The notes beneath the pieces were generated by a model that was not told the DNA's origin, made no database searches, and saw nothing but the letters and a program-made list of their open reading frames with translations. From NCBI GenBank assembly GCA_017860345.1, contig JAFNAV010000002.1, forward strand, positions 1 through 64,000: DNA of 64,000 bases, given 5' to 3'. The stretch is from Bacteroidota bacterium (GTDB taxonomy: Bacteria > Bacteroidota > Bacteroidia > Bacteroidales > Paludibacteraceae). Below, in pieces: positions 55,695 to 64,000 of the stretch (its first letter is position 1; every line of letters starts with the position of its first letter). A program made the position numbers and the translations under genes.

Positions 55695-57077
55695 TCAGAA
55701 TTTACTATAAACCACATCTATTTTCATAGGCTTGGTTTTGTGCTTACCAGAATTTATTTTGGTAGCACTCATCAGGTTCTGTGGTTTTACCTCAATAACA
55801 CTACTACTTCCATTATATTGCAGCGTTACAGGCATCAAAATAAAGTTCATTGTTTCCGGCAAATCATTTACATCCTTATTTCTGATTTCATTGATAATCA
55901 GTCCAGCCAAATCGAATGAATAATAATAATTTACCTCCTCAGTATCTTCATCGGTTTCCGACGAGTACGAAGTAAGAATAGCGCAGGTATCCGACGGAAG
56001 TTCGTGTTTTTGGAAAAATCTGTTATAAGCCGATTCTTTTACCAGCAACATACGCGAAGTAATTGGCTGCGCCAAATCATCTTCGTTCAGTTCATTTACA
56101 TCTACTCTGAGTTTAGCCCGGTTTAGAAGCAAAATTTTATCATTTACCTTCAACTGCATACCCAATTTACGGAGCGGAACTGATACTTTTGTGTAAATAT
56201 TAGTCGGACTCGACAAATATGTTACCTGATCATCGGCATTATAGGTAGCTTTCAGCGATTCTCTATCAGGATGCTGAAAACGGTTTACCTGACGCACTTC
56301 GGAATTGGCCGGATAAGGCACATATGAATTAACATATGCGGTAGAATCCTGTCCTTTAATATCTTTAGTGATGTAGCTGTAATGAAAATAATACTTAATA
56401 GCTAATCCTCTGAGATATAGCATACTGGCCGTACCAAAATTGGTAGTTACGTAGATACCATTAAAGAAGCTCTGAAACTCTGACTGGTTCGATTGCGTAT
56501 AACGTTTGGACAGTACAGAAGAGAAATTCTGAACAAACGAATCGGTTAGCTTAATTTCAATAGCAGTAGTGTCAGGCCTGATAATCACAGCATCCTTTGC
56601 TGAAAACGATTTTTTTCCTATACGCTCAGTTCTGTCGGTGTACAAACTCACATCTATATCCGACCGGTAAGCATTAGTATAATTAAATGTCAGCCCCTTG
56701 TTCATCTTATATACATTCACTTCCATAGGCGAATACTGATGACCAAACCAGTTATAGTAATACATGACTAACTTGGCCGAATCGGCCTGTGCACCTGCGG
56801 GATAGCTGAAATCGAGAGGAGGTTGTACCTGAGCCAGAATGTCGGCATACGTTGTTCCGTAGAACGGATCTACAAAAGTTCCGAGCAGAAATGAGTCGGG
56901 CCTTGAATACATAAATTCGGGAAAATAGTTTTCAGTTTCGAGATACACAGTGGCAGTGTCGACTGAAATTTTATCACCCTCAGGTTGTATTTGCGATCCT
57001 GTATCAGTGATACCATCGGTACAGGAAAAAGTGAGCAACATTAAAATTGCAAAAAGAAGATATGAATACGATTTCAT
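55695..57077 (-). CDS. DUF4270 family lipoprotein
   Basis: A 460-residue exported protein. The signal peptide has a lipobox LLTFSC with the acylated Cys at residue 19, followed by TDGITDTGSQIQPEGD. The body is beta-rich with YAGNSEVRQ-like and LGTFVDPFYGTTYADILAQVQPP motifs of the DUF4270 family. Function unknown. The gene follows the short GT5 protein by 60 bp on the same strand, a conserved order in Bacteroidales next to panC. Confidence 0.92.
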   Translation of the reverse strand: MKSYSYLLFAILMLLTFSCTDGITDTGSQIQPEGDKISVDTATVYLETENYFPEFMYSRPDSFLLGTFVDPFYGTTYADILAQVQPPLDFSYPAGAQADSAKLVMYYYNWFGHQYSPMEVNVYKMNKGLTFNYTNAYRSDIDVSLYTDRTERIGKKSFSAKDAVIIRPDTTAIEIKLTDSFVQNFSSVLSKRYTQSNQSEFQSFFNGIYVTTNFGTASMLYLRGLAIKYYFHYSYITKDIKGQDSTAYVNSYVPYPANSEVRQVNRFQHPDRESLKATYNADDQVTYLSSPTNIYTKVSVPLRKLGMQLKVNDKILLLNRAKLRVDVNELNEDDLAQPITSRMLLVKESAYNRFFQKHELPSDTCAILTSYSSETDEDTEEVNYYYSFDLAGLIINEIRNKDVNDLPETMNFILMPVTLQYNGSSSVIEVKPQNLMSATKINSGKHKTKPMKIDVVYSKF

Positions 57078-57137
57078 GCAAAATGAAATAAATTATAAAA
57101 AATTTGAGTGAATCTCTCAGAAAATTATGCTAATAAT

Positions 57138-57950
57138 TTAGATAAGGCTATCATAAAATCTGACATATTCATCGGCGTAATCTTCTTCATTCACGTATGG
57201 CAGGAATTTTATTTCTTTTTCTTTTACGTAGTCAACTACCTTGTCGTTAACAACCGGACTCGATTGGATTACTCCATCCGAAAAATCAATTGCTAATTTA
57301 GATAATGCCACATAATCAATTTCCTTATCTTTAATGGGCTGAATGTGTTTTTCTTCAATGCCTTCGAGCAATAACTGTTTGGCAAACAGCTCACGAAATG
57401 GCTTTTTAAATTCATCGTTAAAAACCGAATATACAACTTTCGAGTTTTTAAAAAACGGATCCTGATTGTAAGCTTTCTTAATATACAACGGAGCCAAAGC
57501 AGTCATCCAACCCTGACAATGAATAACATCAGGTGTCCAACGCAGCTTTTTCACGGTTTCCATTACTCCGCGTATAAAAAAAATCGTACGTTCATCGTTG
57601 TCGGTATAATCTTCTCCGTTTTCGTCGGCTACAGTATTTTTTCTGTGAAAGTAATCATCATTATCAATAAAATACACCTGCAAACGGGCTGATTGTATCG
57701 AAGCAACTTTGATAATCAGCGGATGGTCAGTGTCATCAATAATAAGATTCATTCCCGACAAACGTATTACCTCATGTAATTGATTTCGTCGTTCATTTAT
57801 TGCACCAAACTTGGGCATAAACGTGCGGGTCTCACGACCCCTATCCTGTACTGCCTGAGGTAAATAACGCCCCATATTAGCCAACTCTGACTCAGGTAAA
57901 TAAGGAAAAATTTCTTGCGAAATGTAAAGGACTTTGCTTACTTTTTTCAT
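57138..57950 (-). CDS. Short glycogen/starch synthase (GT5 catalytic-domain) protein
   Basis: A 270-residue protein that covers only the N-terminal GT5 domain of glycogen synthase (VLYISQEIFPYLPESELANMGRYLPQAVQDRGRETRTFMPKFG, and later DVIHCQGWMTALAPLYIKKAY). The ADP-glucose-binding C-terminal domain of full-length GlgA (about 475 residues) is missing, and the frame ends normally, so this is not a truncation of this copy. The KxGG-type motif is replaced by ANMGR. Short proteins of this kind are widespread in Bacteroidales and may not be synthases. I start at the ATG at 57950, where the GT5 fold begins; an upstream frame adds 25 hydrophobic residues. Confidence 0.85.
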   Translation of the reverse strand: MKKVSKVLYISQEIFPYLPESELANMGRYLPQAVQDRGRETRTFMPKFGAINERRNQLHEVIRLSGMNLIIDDTDHPLIIKVASIQSARLQVYFIDNDDYFHRKNTVADENGEDYTDNDERTIFFIRGVMETVKKLRWTPDVIHCQGWMTALAPLYIKKAYNQDPFFKNSKVVYSVFNDEFKKPFRELFAKQLLLEGIEEKHIQPIKDKEIDYVALSKLAIDFSDGVIQSSPVVNDKVVDYVKEKEIKFLPYVNEEDYADEYVRFYDSLI

Positions 57951-58025
57951 GCTCTTGAGCTCCGAAGCTATGAGATAAATGTTTTCGGATTGCAAAGATA
58001 TATAAAAAAAACCGGATATAAACAA

Positions 58026-58327
58026 GTGTTTAAGCTAAAATGTTAAGCCATGTTTTATCATTTAAACAAGATTTAATTGACCTCGAAGCTCATCACTATC
58101 ATCCATTTTGCATAAAATCAATAGTTTAACAGGCTCTTTTATAACTTTTGATTCGTCTGCGTTACCACATCCGGCTTTTCATTAACCAAACCTTTTAGCG
58201 TTTTTTATGGGGTATCTGTATCCAATTTATTTTTCGTTGACAATGTGTGAATAAACAACTGTGATTCAAAACGTGTTTAATTATGTATAATGCTGATAAT
58301 TTGTAGCATCATACAAATAAGTTTTTG
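58026..58327. other. Intergenic region between the GT5 gene and panC
   Basis: AT-rich sequence without a supportable gene or clear repeat. The divergent promoter of the GT5 gene should lie near 57960-58020. I see nothing else. Confidence 0.4.
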
Positions 58328-58335
58328 TACTTTTG
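58328..58335 (+). promoter_or_regulatory. -7 box of the panC-panD operon
   Basis: TACTTTTG followed by CAGCTG lies 115 bp before panC, giving a leader of about 105 nt. Confidence 0.5.
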
Positions 58336-58449
58336 CAGCTGTTTTTTTCAAAACAATCATTTTATTGTATAAAAATACACGGGCTGATTTCTTGAAAACA
58401 CAAGAAATAAACCATATCGATTAAAAGTTTTATTTAATATCGTTATTTG

Positions 58450-59304
58450 ATGAAGATTATTTCAAATCCGGAAGAACTGCGTAGCGAAATAAGCAACATG
58501 CGGCTATCCGGTAAAACAATAGGCTTTGTGCCCACAATGGGAGCTTTGCACGATGGACACAAGTCGCTGGTTGCAAAGTCGGTGGGCGAAAATGACTTTA
58601 ATGTGGTAAGCATATTTGTGAATCCGACACAATTTAATAATGCTGAGGATTTAAAAAAATACCCGCGCACCCTGGAACGGGATGCCGAAATGCTTGAAAA
58701 AATTGGTTGCAATTTGATATTTGCACCGCAGCCGGACGACATTTACAGCAAAGACGAAATGAATCAGCGTTTTGAATTCGATTTCGGTGGACTGGACGAA
58801 GTAATGGAAGGAGCATTTCGGCCGGGACATTTTAACGGCGTAGTACAAATTGTCAGCAAACTTTTTAAGTTGGTAGAACCCGACAAAGCGTATTTCGGCG
58901 AAAAAGATTTCCAGCAATTAGCCATTATTCACCGCATGGTAAGAATAATGAATATGAAAGTGGAAATTGTAGATTGTCCCATTGTACGGGAGCAAAGCGG
59001 ACTGGCTATGAGCAGCCGGAACGAAAGGCTAACTGACGAACAACGGAAATATGCTGCCGAAATATCGAAAGTTTTGTTTGAAAGTCGTAACTTTGCACCG
59101 GAATTAACTCCCGGTCAGGTGACTGATGAGGTAATTAGCAAAATCAATGCAACAACCGGATTATGTGTAGAATACTACCAGATAGTAAATGACACAACCC
59201 TGTTGCCTGTCGAAACATGGAGCGAACCGGCAGTGGGATGTATCGCTGTTTTTTGTGGCGAGGTAAGACTGATTGACAACATCAGATACACTATGCCACG
59301 ATAA
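58450..59304 (+). CDS. panC: Pantothenate synthetase
   Basis: PanC condenses pantoate and beta-alanine with ATP. The 284-residue protein has the HxGH motif in VPTMGALHDGHKSLV (residues 28-42), VVSIFVNPTQFNNAEDLKKYPRT, and YFGEKDFQQL and MSSRNERLT (KMSKS-like). Its length is standard. I start at the ATG at 58450. It is 40 bp before panD, so both enzymes of pantothenate assembly are cotranscribed. Confidence 0.97.
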   Translation: MKIISNPEELRSEISNMRLSGKTIGFVPTMGALHDGHKSLVAKSVGENDFNVVSIFVNPTQFNNAEDLKKYPRTLERDAEMLEKIGCNLIFAPQPDDIYSKDEMNQRFEFDFGGLDEVMEGAFRPGHFNGVVQIVSKLFKLVEPDKAYFGEKDFQQLAIIHRMVRIMNMKVEIVDCPIVREQSGLAMSSRNERLTDEQRKYAAEISKVLFESRNFAPELTPGQVTDEVISKINATTGLCVEYYQIVNDTTLLPVETWSEPAVGCIAVFCGEVRLIDNIRYTMPR

Positions 59305-59344
59305 TAATTATTTATTCATAAAAAAAATCAGACAATTTATATAA

Positions 59345-59695
59345 ATGTTAGTTCACGTTGTAAAATCAAAAATTCATCGCGTAACCGTTACCGAAGCCAA
59401 TCTGAATTACATCGGTAGTATCACTATTGATACTGACCTGATGGATGCGGCTAATATTATTGCCAACGAAAAAGTAAGTATTGTCAATAATAATAATGGT
59501 GAAAGGTTCGAGACTTACGTTATTCCCGGCCAAAGAGGCTCAGGGGTAATCTGTCTGAATGGCGCTGCGGCACGCTTGGTACAACCGGGCGACATCGTAA
59601 TTATTATGGCCTATGCCATGATGGATATGGAAGAAGCCCTCACTTTCAAGCCAGCTGTGGTTTTTCCTGACACCGCCACAAACAAACTGGTATAA
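59345..59695 (+). CDS. panD: Aspartate 1-decarboxylase
   Basis: PanD decarboxylates aspartate to beta-alanine, the substrate of PanC. The 116-residue proenzyme self-cleaves between Gly24 and Ser25 ([10 protein letters not shown]), giving the pyruvoyl cofactor. [40 protein letters not shown] and [10 protein letters not shown] are typical. Confidence 0.97.
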   Translation: MLVHVVKSKIHRVTVTEANLNYIGSITIDTDLMDAANIIANEKVSIVNNNNGERFETYVIPGQRGSGVICLNGAAARLVQPGDIVIIMAYAMMDMEEALTFKPAVVFPDTATNKLV

Positions 59696-59747
59696 CGCGC
59701 ATAAAATGCATCTCAGGAATAACACGGTACTCATATTACTAAATTAA

Positions 59748-60341
59748 ATGAAAGTTGTAATTATAAAATACAATGCCGGCAATATCCGATCGGTGCTTTT
59801 TGCGCTCGAACGCATTGGCGTACAGGCTGTAGTAACCGACGATCCGGAATTGATAAGAGCTGCCGACAGGGTTATCTTCCCCGGAGTGGGCGAAGCATCG
59901 TCGGCCATGCAGTACCTTTCAGAAAAGGGACTCGACCAGCTTATACAATCGCTCACACAACCGGTGTTGGGCATTTGCCTGGGTATGCAACTGATGTGCT
60001 CTTTCTCCGAAGAGAACAACACGCCCTGCATGGGTATTTTTAAGGAAAAAGTAAAGCGCTTTCCTGAAAAAGCGGGATTTAAAATCCCTCAAATTGGCTG
60101 GAATAATATTTATGGATTAAAATCGGATTTGTTCGCCGGTATCGACGAAGATGCTTATATGTATTTTGTTCATGGATATTATGTTGAAGCCTGCAACGAT
60201 GCTATTGCCCGTACAAATTATGTAGCGGAATATAGTTCGGCAATTCATAAAGACAACTTTTACGCGGTGCAGTTCCACCCCGAAAAGTCGGGTGTGGTTG
60301 GCCAGCGAATACTCGAAAATTTTATTTTCGGTCAGAAATAA
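59748..60341 (+). CDS. hisH: Imidazole glycerol phosphate synthase, glutamine amidotransferase subunit HisH
   Basis: HisH supplies ammonia to HisF for histidine synthesis. The 197-residue class I amidotransferase has the oxyanion and nucleophile motif GICLGMQLM with Cys77, the His-Glu pair in VQFHPEKSG, PGVGEASSAM and VHGYYV. No other his gene is in the window, so the pathway is dispersed or the rest of the operon is elsewhere. It follows panD by 52 bp. Confidence 0.94.
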   Translation: MKVVIIKYNAGNIRSVLFALERIGVQAVVTDDPELIRAADRVIFPGVGEASSAMQYLSEKGLDQLIQSLTQPVLGICLGMQLMCSFSEENNTPCMGIFKEKVKRFPEKAGFKIPQIGWNNIYGLKSDLFAGIDEDAYMYFVHGYYVEACNDAIARTNYVAEYSSAIHKDNFYAVQFHPEKSGVVGQRILENFIFGQK

Positions 60342-60388
60342 TCAATTTTTCTGCAACGCACTACAGCCGAAACTGAATAATCATAAAA

Positions 60389-61519
60389 ATGACATTTGAA
60401 TTACAATACAAAGATTCGCAAAGCAATGCCAGAGCAGGTGTAATTACTACAGACCACGGTATTATTGAAACGCCTGTGTTTATGCCTGTAGGTACCGTGG
60501 CCTCGGTAAAAGCGGTACATATGCACGAGCTGAAAGAAGACATCAAAGCCCGGATTATACTTGGTAACACGTACCACTTGTACCTGCGCCCCGGAATCGA
60601 CACCCTGGAGAAAGCCGGCGGACTGCATAAATTCAACGGATGGGACAAACCGATATTAACTGACAGCGGTGGTTTTCAGGTATTCTCGCTCACCGGCAAC
60701 CGCAAACTTACTGAGGAAGGCGCCACTTTCCGTTCGCACATCGACGGCAGCAAACACCTGTTTACACCTGAACGTGCTGTAGACATACAACGCTCTATCG
60801 GCGCTGATATTATCATGGCATTTGACGAATGTACGCCTGGCAATGCCGATTATCAGTATGCTAAAAAATCGATGGAACTAACTCATCGTTGGCTTGAGCG
60901 GGGAGTAAAACACTTTGACAACACCGAAGCCAAATATGGTTATTCTCAAACCTTTTTCCCCATTGTACAAGGCTGCGTTTATCCCGATCTTCGTAAACAA
61001 TCGGCAGAATTTATTGCATCGCAAAACCGAGAAGGCAATGCCATAGGTGGCCTGGCAGTAGGCGAACCTACCGAAAAGATGTATGAGATGATTGAGATTG
61101 TGAATGAAATTCTGCCCACCGACAAACCAAGATACCTGATGGGTGTAGGTACGCCCCAGAACATTCTTGAAGGTATTGAACGTGGCGTGGATATGTTCGA
61201 CTGCGTTATGCCTACACGCAACGGACGAAACGGAATGCTTTTTACGTCGCAGGGCGTAATGAATATGCGCAACGAAAAATGGAAAAATGATTTTTCGCTT
61301 TTAGATGAGTTCGGAACTTCGTATGTCGACAAAGCTTACTCCAAGGCTTATCTCCGTCATTTATTTATAAGTAAGGAGCTATTAGCCATGCAAATAGCAT
61401 CTATTCACAATCTGGCCTTTTATTTGTGGTTGGTGGACGAGGCTCGTAAACACATCATAGCCGGTGACTTTAGCACCTGGAAAACAGGCATGGTACAGCA
61501 ATTAGGCCAAAGACTCTGA
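60389..61519 (+). CDS. tgt: Queuine tRNA-ribosyltransferase, zinc cysteines absent
   Basis: Tgt exchanges guanine 34 for preQ1 in tRNAs with GUN anticodons. The 376-residue TIM barrel has the catalytic-type Asp92 in LTDSGGFQVFSL, GGLAVGEPTEKMYEMI, MGVGTPQNILEGIERGVDMFDCVMPTRNGRNG with the nucleophile Asp, and the C-terminal KAYLRHLFISKELLAMQIASIHNLAFYL. In E. coli a CxCxxC-xn-H zinc site precedes YLxHL; here the Cys positions read DEFGTSYVDKAYS, so the three Cys are lost while the His remains. It is 47 bp after hisH. Confidence 0.95.
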   Translation: MTFELQYKDSQSNARAGVITTDHGIIETPVFMPVGTVASVKAVHMHELKEDIKARIILGNTYHLYLRPGIDTLEKAGGLHKFNGWDKPILTDSGGFQVFSLTGNRKLTEEGATFRSHIDGSKHLFTPERAVDIQRSIGADIIMAFDECTPGNADYQYAKKSMELTHRWLERGVKHFDNTEAKYGYSQTFFPIVQGCVYPDLRKQSAEFIASQNREGNAIGGLAVGEPTEKMYEMIEIVNEILPTDKPRYLMGVGTPQNILEGIERGVDMFDCVMPTRNGRNGMLFTSQGVMNMRNEKWKNDFSLLDEFGTSYVDKAYSKAYLRHLFISKELLAMQIASIHNLAFYLWLVDEARKHIIAGDFSTWKTGMVQQLGQRL

Positions 61520-61654
61520 ACTGGCAAACATATAGAACTAAAAAATAATACATACCGACAACAGGAAAGTTAATCAGGAAAGAAATTCGTTCGGCACTTG
61601 TACTAAGTTTATAAAAAACGGTTAATTTCTCTATTTATCTAATTTTGACTCATA

Positions 61655-62755
61655 ATGAAGATCAACTTACAGAAATTGGGCTTAAAACGAATTGATACTT
61701 ATATTATCACTAAGTTTTTGGGAACGTACTTTTACTCTATAGTGCTGATTATAAGCATATCTATTGTATTTGACCTTACCGAAAAGCTGGATAACTTTTT
61801 TGACAACAATGCTCCGCTCTCTGCAATTGTATTCGATTACTACCTGAACTTTATACCGTTCTATATGAACATGTTCAGTCCGCTGTTTACATTTATTGCC
61901 GTAATATTCTTCACTTCCAAGATGGCCTCAAACACCGAAATTATCGCCATTTTAGCCAGTGGAGTTAGCTTCAGACGACTGATGGTGCCTTATATGGTTT
62001 CGGCAATGGTTATTGGCTCACTGGCTTTTGTTCTCGGAGGCTATGTTATACCTCCCGCATCGGCCAAAATGATTGATTTTGAAGACAAATATATCAAAAA
62101 ACTAAAATCGAACAACGCCCGAAACGTCCAGATGGAAGTAGAACCAGGTGTAATCATGTATATTGAAAGATACGAAATTTCGGAAAAGACGGGATATCGT
62201 TTTTCGCTCGAAAAATTTAAAAACAAAAAGCTTATTTCGCGCCTTACTGCCGAAACCATTAAGTACGACACGCTGTACAAATGGACTATGAACAATTATC
62301 TGCAACGCGATTTCAAAGGTATGCGCGAAAGCCTCAGCAACGGTACAGCCAAAGACACTACCATCCATGTAGAGCCTTACGAGTTTTTCATATCTTCCAA
62401 AGAAAGTCCTCAGATGAACAATACCCAACTACGAACTTATCTGAAACGACAAAAAAACCGTGGAGTAGGAAACATACAAGGATTTGAAGATGAATACTAT
62501 AAGCGTTATTCGATGCCATTAGCCGCTTTTATCATGACCCTTATTGGCGTATCGCTATCGTCGCGCAAAGTACGTGGTGGCATGGGGCTTCATCTGGGAA
62601 TAGGTCTTGCACTCAGCGCTTTATACATCTTATTTACCACCTTATCTACCACTTTCTCAGTCAAAGGGCTGATGTCGCCTTTTGTAGCTGTATGGATTCC
62701 GAATATCGTGTTTCTCACAGTGGGCTTATATCTCTATCGCACAGCTCCAAAATAA
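61655..62755 (+). CDS. lptG: LPS export ABC transporter permease LptG (YjgQ family)
   Basis: LptG and LptF are the transmembrane subunits that extract LPS from the inner membrane toward LptD. The 366-residue protein has three N-terminal transmembrane helices (about 20-120; IDTYIITKFLGTYFYSIVLIISI), a periplasmic beta-jellyroll domain (about 135-260), and three C-terminal helices. NTEIIAILASGVSFRRLMVPYM is the coupling-helix region (the EI..L.SGIS motif). The partner LptF and ATPase LptB are not in the window. Confidence 0.93.
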   Translation: MKINLQKLGLKRIDTYIITKFLGTYFYSIVLIISISIVFDLTEKLDNFFDNNAPLSAIVFDYYLNFIPFYMNMFSPLFTFIAVIFFTSKMASNTEIIAILASGVSFRRLMVPYMVSAMVIGSLAFVLGGYVIPPASAKMIDFEDKYIKKLKSNNARNVQMEVEPGVIMYIERYEISEKTGYRFSLEKFKNKKLISRLTAETIKYDTLYKWTMNNYLQRDFKGMRESLSNGTAKDTTIHVEPYEFFISSKESPQMNNTQLRTYLKRQKNRGVGNIQGFEDEYYKRYSMPLAAFIMTLIGVSLSSRKVRGGMGLHLGIGLALSALYILFTTLSTTFSVKGLMSPFVAVWIPNIVFLTVGLYLYRTAPK

Positions 62756-62761
62756 AAAAGT

Positions 62762-62814
62762 AAGGGTGTCAACACAACAGGACTTTTTATCATCTTGTTT
62801 TGTTTGACACCCTT
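62762..62814. terminator. Convergent terminator between lptG and rfbB
   Basis: AAGGGTGTCAA at 62762-62772 pairs with 62804-62814; the loop holds secondary pairing. It lies between the two convergent stops. Confidence 0.65.
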
Positions 62815-62838
62815 CAGGCTTATTTGCAATCACCCTGT

Positions 62839-63897
62839 TTATCTTTCGGTATACTGCACTTCGTAATATTTTTGATACTGTCCGCTGGTAACATTATCCA
62901 ACCATTCCTGATTGCTCAGGTACCAGTCTACAGTCTTTTCAAGTCCTTCTTCAAACTGCAACGAGGGCTTCCAACCCAGCTCACTTTGCAATTTCGACGA
63001 GTCGATAGCATATCGCAAATCATGCCCTGCACGATCCTTTACAAAGGTAATCAACTGAGCCGACTCCCCTTGGGCACGTCCGAGCTTCCTGTCCATAATT
63101 TCGCAAAGCTTATAAATAAGGTCAATATTCTTCCATTCGTTGTTACCGCCAATATTATAAGTCTGACCCGTTTTTCCGTTATGAAAAATAGTGTCGATAG
63201 CACGCGCATGGTCATTTACCCACAACCAATCACGTACATTTTCGCCCTTTCCGTAAACAGGAATCGGTTTTTTGTTTTTGATATTATTGATAGCCAGCGG
63301 TATGAGTTTTTCCGGGAAATGATTAGCCCCATAATTATTGGAACAGTTGGATATAACTACCGGCAAGCCATAAGTATCCAGATAAGCTCTTACGAAATGA
63401 TCGGACGAAGCCTTGCTGGCCGAATAGGGCGAGTGCGGATCGTATTTGGTGTTTTCAGTAAAATAAGTACCGTCAAACTCCAGAGCACCATACACTTCGT
63501 CGGTTGACACATGATAAAATCTCTTTCCTTCAAAATTATCTTTCCAAGCATTTTTAGCCGCATTCAGCAGGTTGCACGTACCAAACACATTGGTGCGTAT
63601 AAAAGCCAGCGGATCGGTTATCGAACGGTCGACATGCGATTCGGCAGCAAGATGTATAACTCCATCAAACTTATATTGATTGAATAACTCGGGGATGAAT
63701 TTTTCATCCGTAATATCACCTTTAACAAATATGTAGTTTGGTAAGTCGGCAATATCTTTTAAATTCTCAAGATTTCCGGCGTAAGTAAGTGCATCCAAAT
63801 TTACAATTCGGTAACCAGAGTATTTGGTTACAAACAAACGAACCACATGAGAGCCTATAAAACCTGCTCCACCGGTAATTAAGATAGTTCCTTTCAT
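62839..63897 (-). CDS. rfbB: dTDP-glucose 4,6-dehydratase
   Basis: RfbB converts dTDP-glucose to dTDP-4-keto-6-deoxyglucose, the second step to dTDP-rhamnose and related sugars. The 352-residue SDR has the NAD motif TGGAGFIGSHVV (residues 7-18), the HVSTDEVYG region with the catalytic Asp and Glu, YSASKASSDH (YxxxK) and GYKPS-like LGWKPSLQFEEGL at the end. Normal length. Any rfbA, rfbC or rfbD partners lie outside the window. Confidence 0.97.
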   Translation of the reverse strand: MKGTILITGGAGFIGSHVVRLFVTKYSGYRIVNLDALTYAGNLENLKDIADLPNYIFVKGDITDEKFIPELFNQYKFDGVIHLAAESHVDRSITDPLAFIRTNVFGTCNLLNAAKNAWKDNFEGKRFYHVSTDEVYGALEFDGTYFTENTKYDPHSPYSASKASSDHFVRAYLDTYGLPVVISNCSNNYGANHFPEKLIPLAINNIKNKKPIPVYGKGENVRDWLWVNDHARAIDTIFHNGKTGQTYNIGGNNEWKNIDLIYKLCEIMDRKLGRAQGESAQLITFVKDRAGHDLRYAIDSSKLQSELGWKPSLQFEEGLEKTVDWYLSNQEWLDNVTSGQYQKYYEVQYTER

Positions 63898-63970
63898 GTC
63901 TGAAAATCAGATTATTATTCTATAATAAAAAAAGTTATTAACTCAGATACTTTCATAAATATCTGCATGG

Positions 63971-64000
63971 CAAAGATACAATCTTTTTCAGGTCTTACAA
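63971..64000 (-). promoter_or_regulatory. rfbB promoter
   Basis: The minus strand begins with TTG at the window edge, then 19 bp, then TATCTTTG (63971-63978), about 75 bp before the rfbB ATG. Confidence 0.6.

Overview
The window looks like a chromosome segment of an anaerobic member of the Bacteroidales, possibly near Paludibacter; genus-level placement is a guess. The evidence is a type IX secretion operon (porP-K-L-M-N), a SusC/SusD pair, DUF4270, DUF2795 and DUF5687 proteins, moderate to low GC, and promoters of the Bacteroidetes form (a -7 box TAnnTTTG, sometimes with TTG about 19-20 bp upstream). Ribosome-binding sites are mostly absent. I saw no phage, integrase, insertion sequence, CRISPR array, tRNA or rRNA.

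Layout. 1-9.4 kb: miaA (cut by the window edge), a pRiA4b-like protein, dnaA, an MCE lipid-transport protein, a cell-wall amidase, and divergently lptD and a SlyD-type chaperone. 9.6-18 kb: aroC, a lipid kinase, a large secreted lamin-tail protein, a SulP transporter, greA with a HIT protein, a small membrane-anchored protein, and two identical small-RNA genes. 18.2-32.6 kb: miaB, then a sulfur-flavoured block: cysK, a SusC/SusD/TlpA-like operon, a clade-D-like beta-carbonic anhydrase, metY, a LuxR-HTH regulator, an RBBP9-type hydrolase and mnmA. 32.7-39.4 kb: a second LuxR-HTH regulator and the T9SS core operon. 39.5-52.3 kb: cobalamin adenosyltransferase, a methyltransferase, an acyl-CoA synthetase with its XRE-cupin regulator, a CtpA-type protease, coaD, a lytic transglycosylase, a sugar nucleotidyltransferase, an oxidoreductase, a TPR protein and a Crp/Fnr regulator. 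52.6-64 kb: a gamma-carbonic anhydrase, an ABC exporter pair, DUF4270, a short GT5 protein, panC-panD, hisH, tgt, lptG and rfbB.

The main result is an apparent undescribed regulon in the sulfur block. Four separate promoters (cysK, beta-carbonic anhydrase, metY, and the hydrolase on the opposite strand) each carry two 18-bp dyad sites of the form ATACC-N8-GGTAT or its variant ATACC-N8-GTGAT. The centre of the proximal site lies exactly 31.5 bp from the first base of the -7 box in all four, and the distal site lies 22-24 bp further out. Two transcripts of the block (metY, and the SusC/SusD/TlpA operon) also begin with a cysteine-containing leader peptide followed by a strong intrinsic terminator, the layout of cysteine-responsive attenuation. 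A LuxR-HTH regulator inside the block is the obvious candidate activator. A second unexplained feature is a tandem pair of ~85-nt minus-strand RNA genes (17.65-18.05 kb): 77 bp are identical between the copies, the identity begins near the predicted transcription start and ends in a terminator hairpin.
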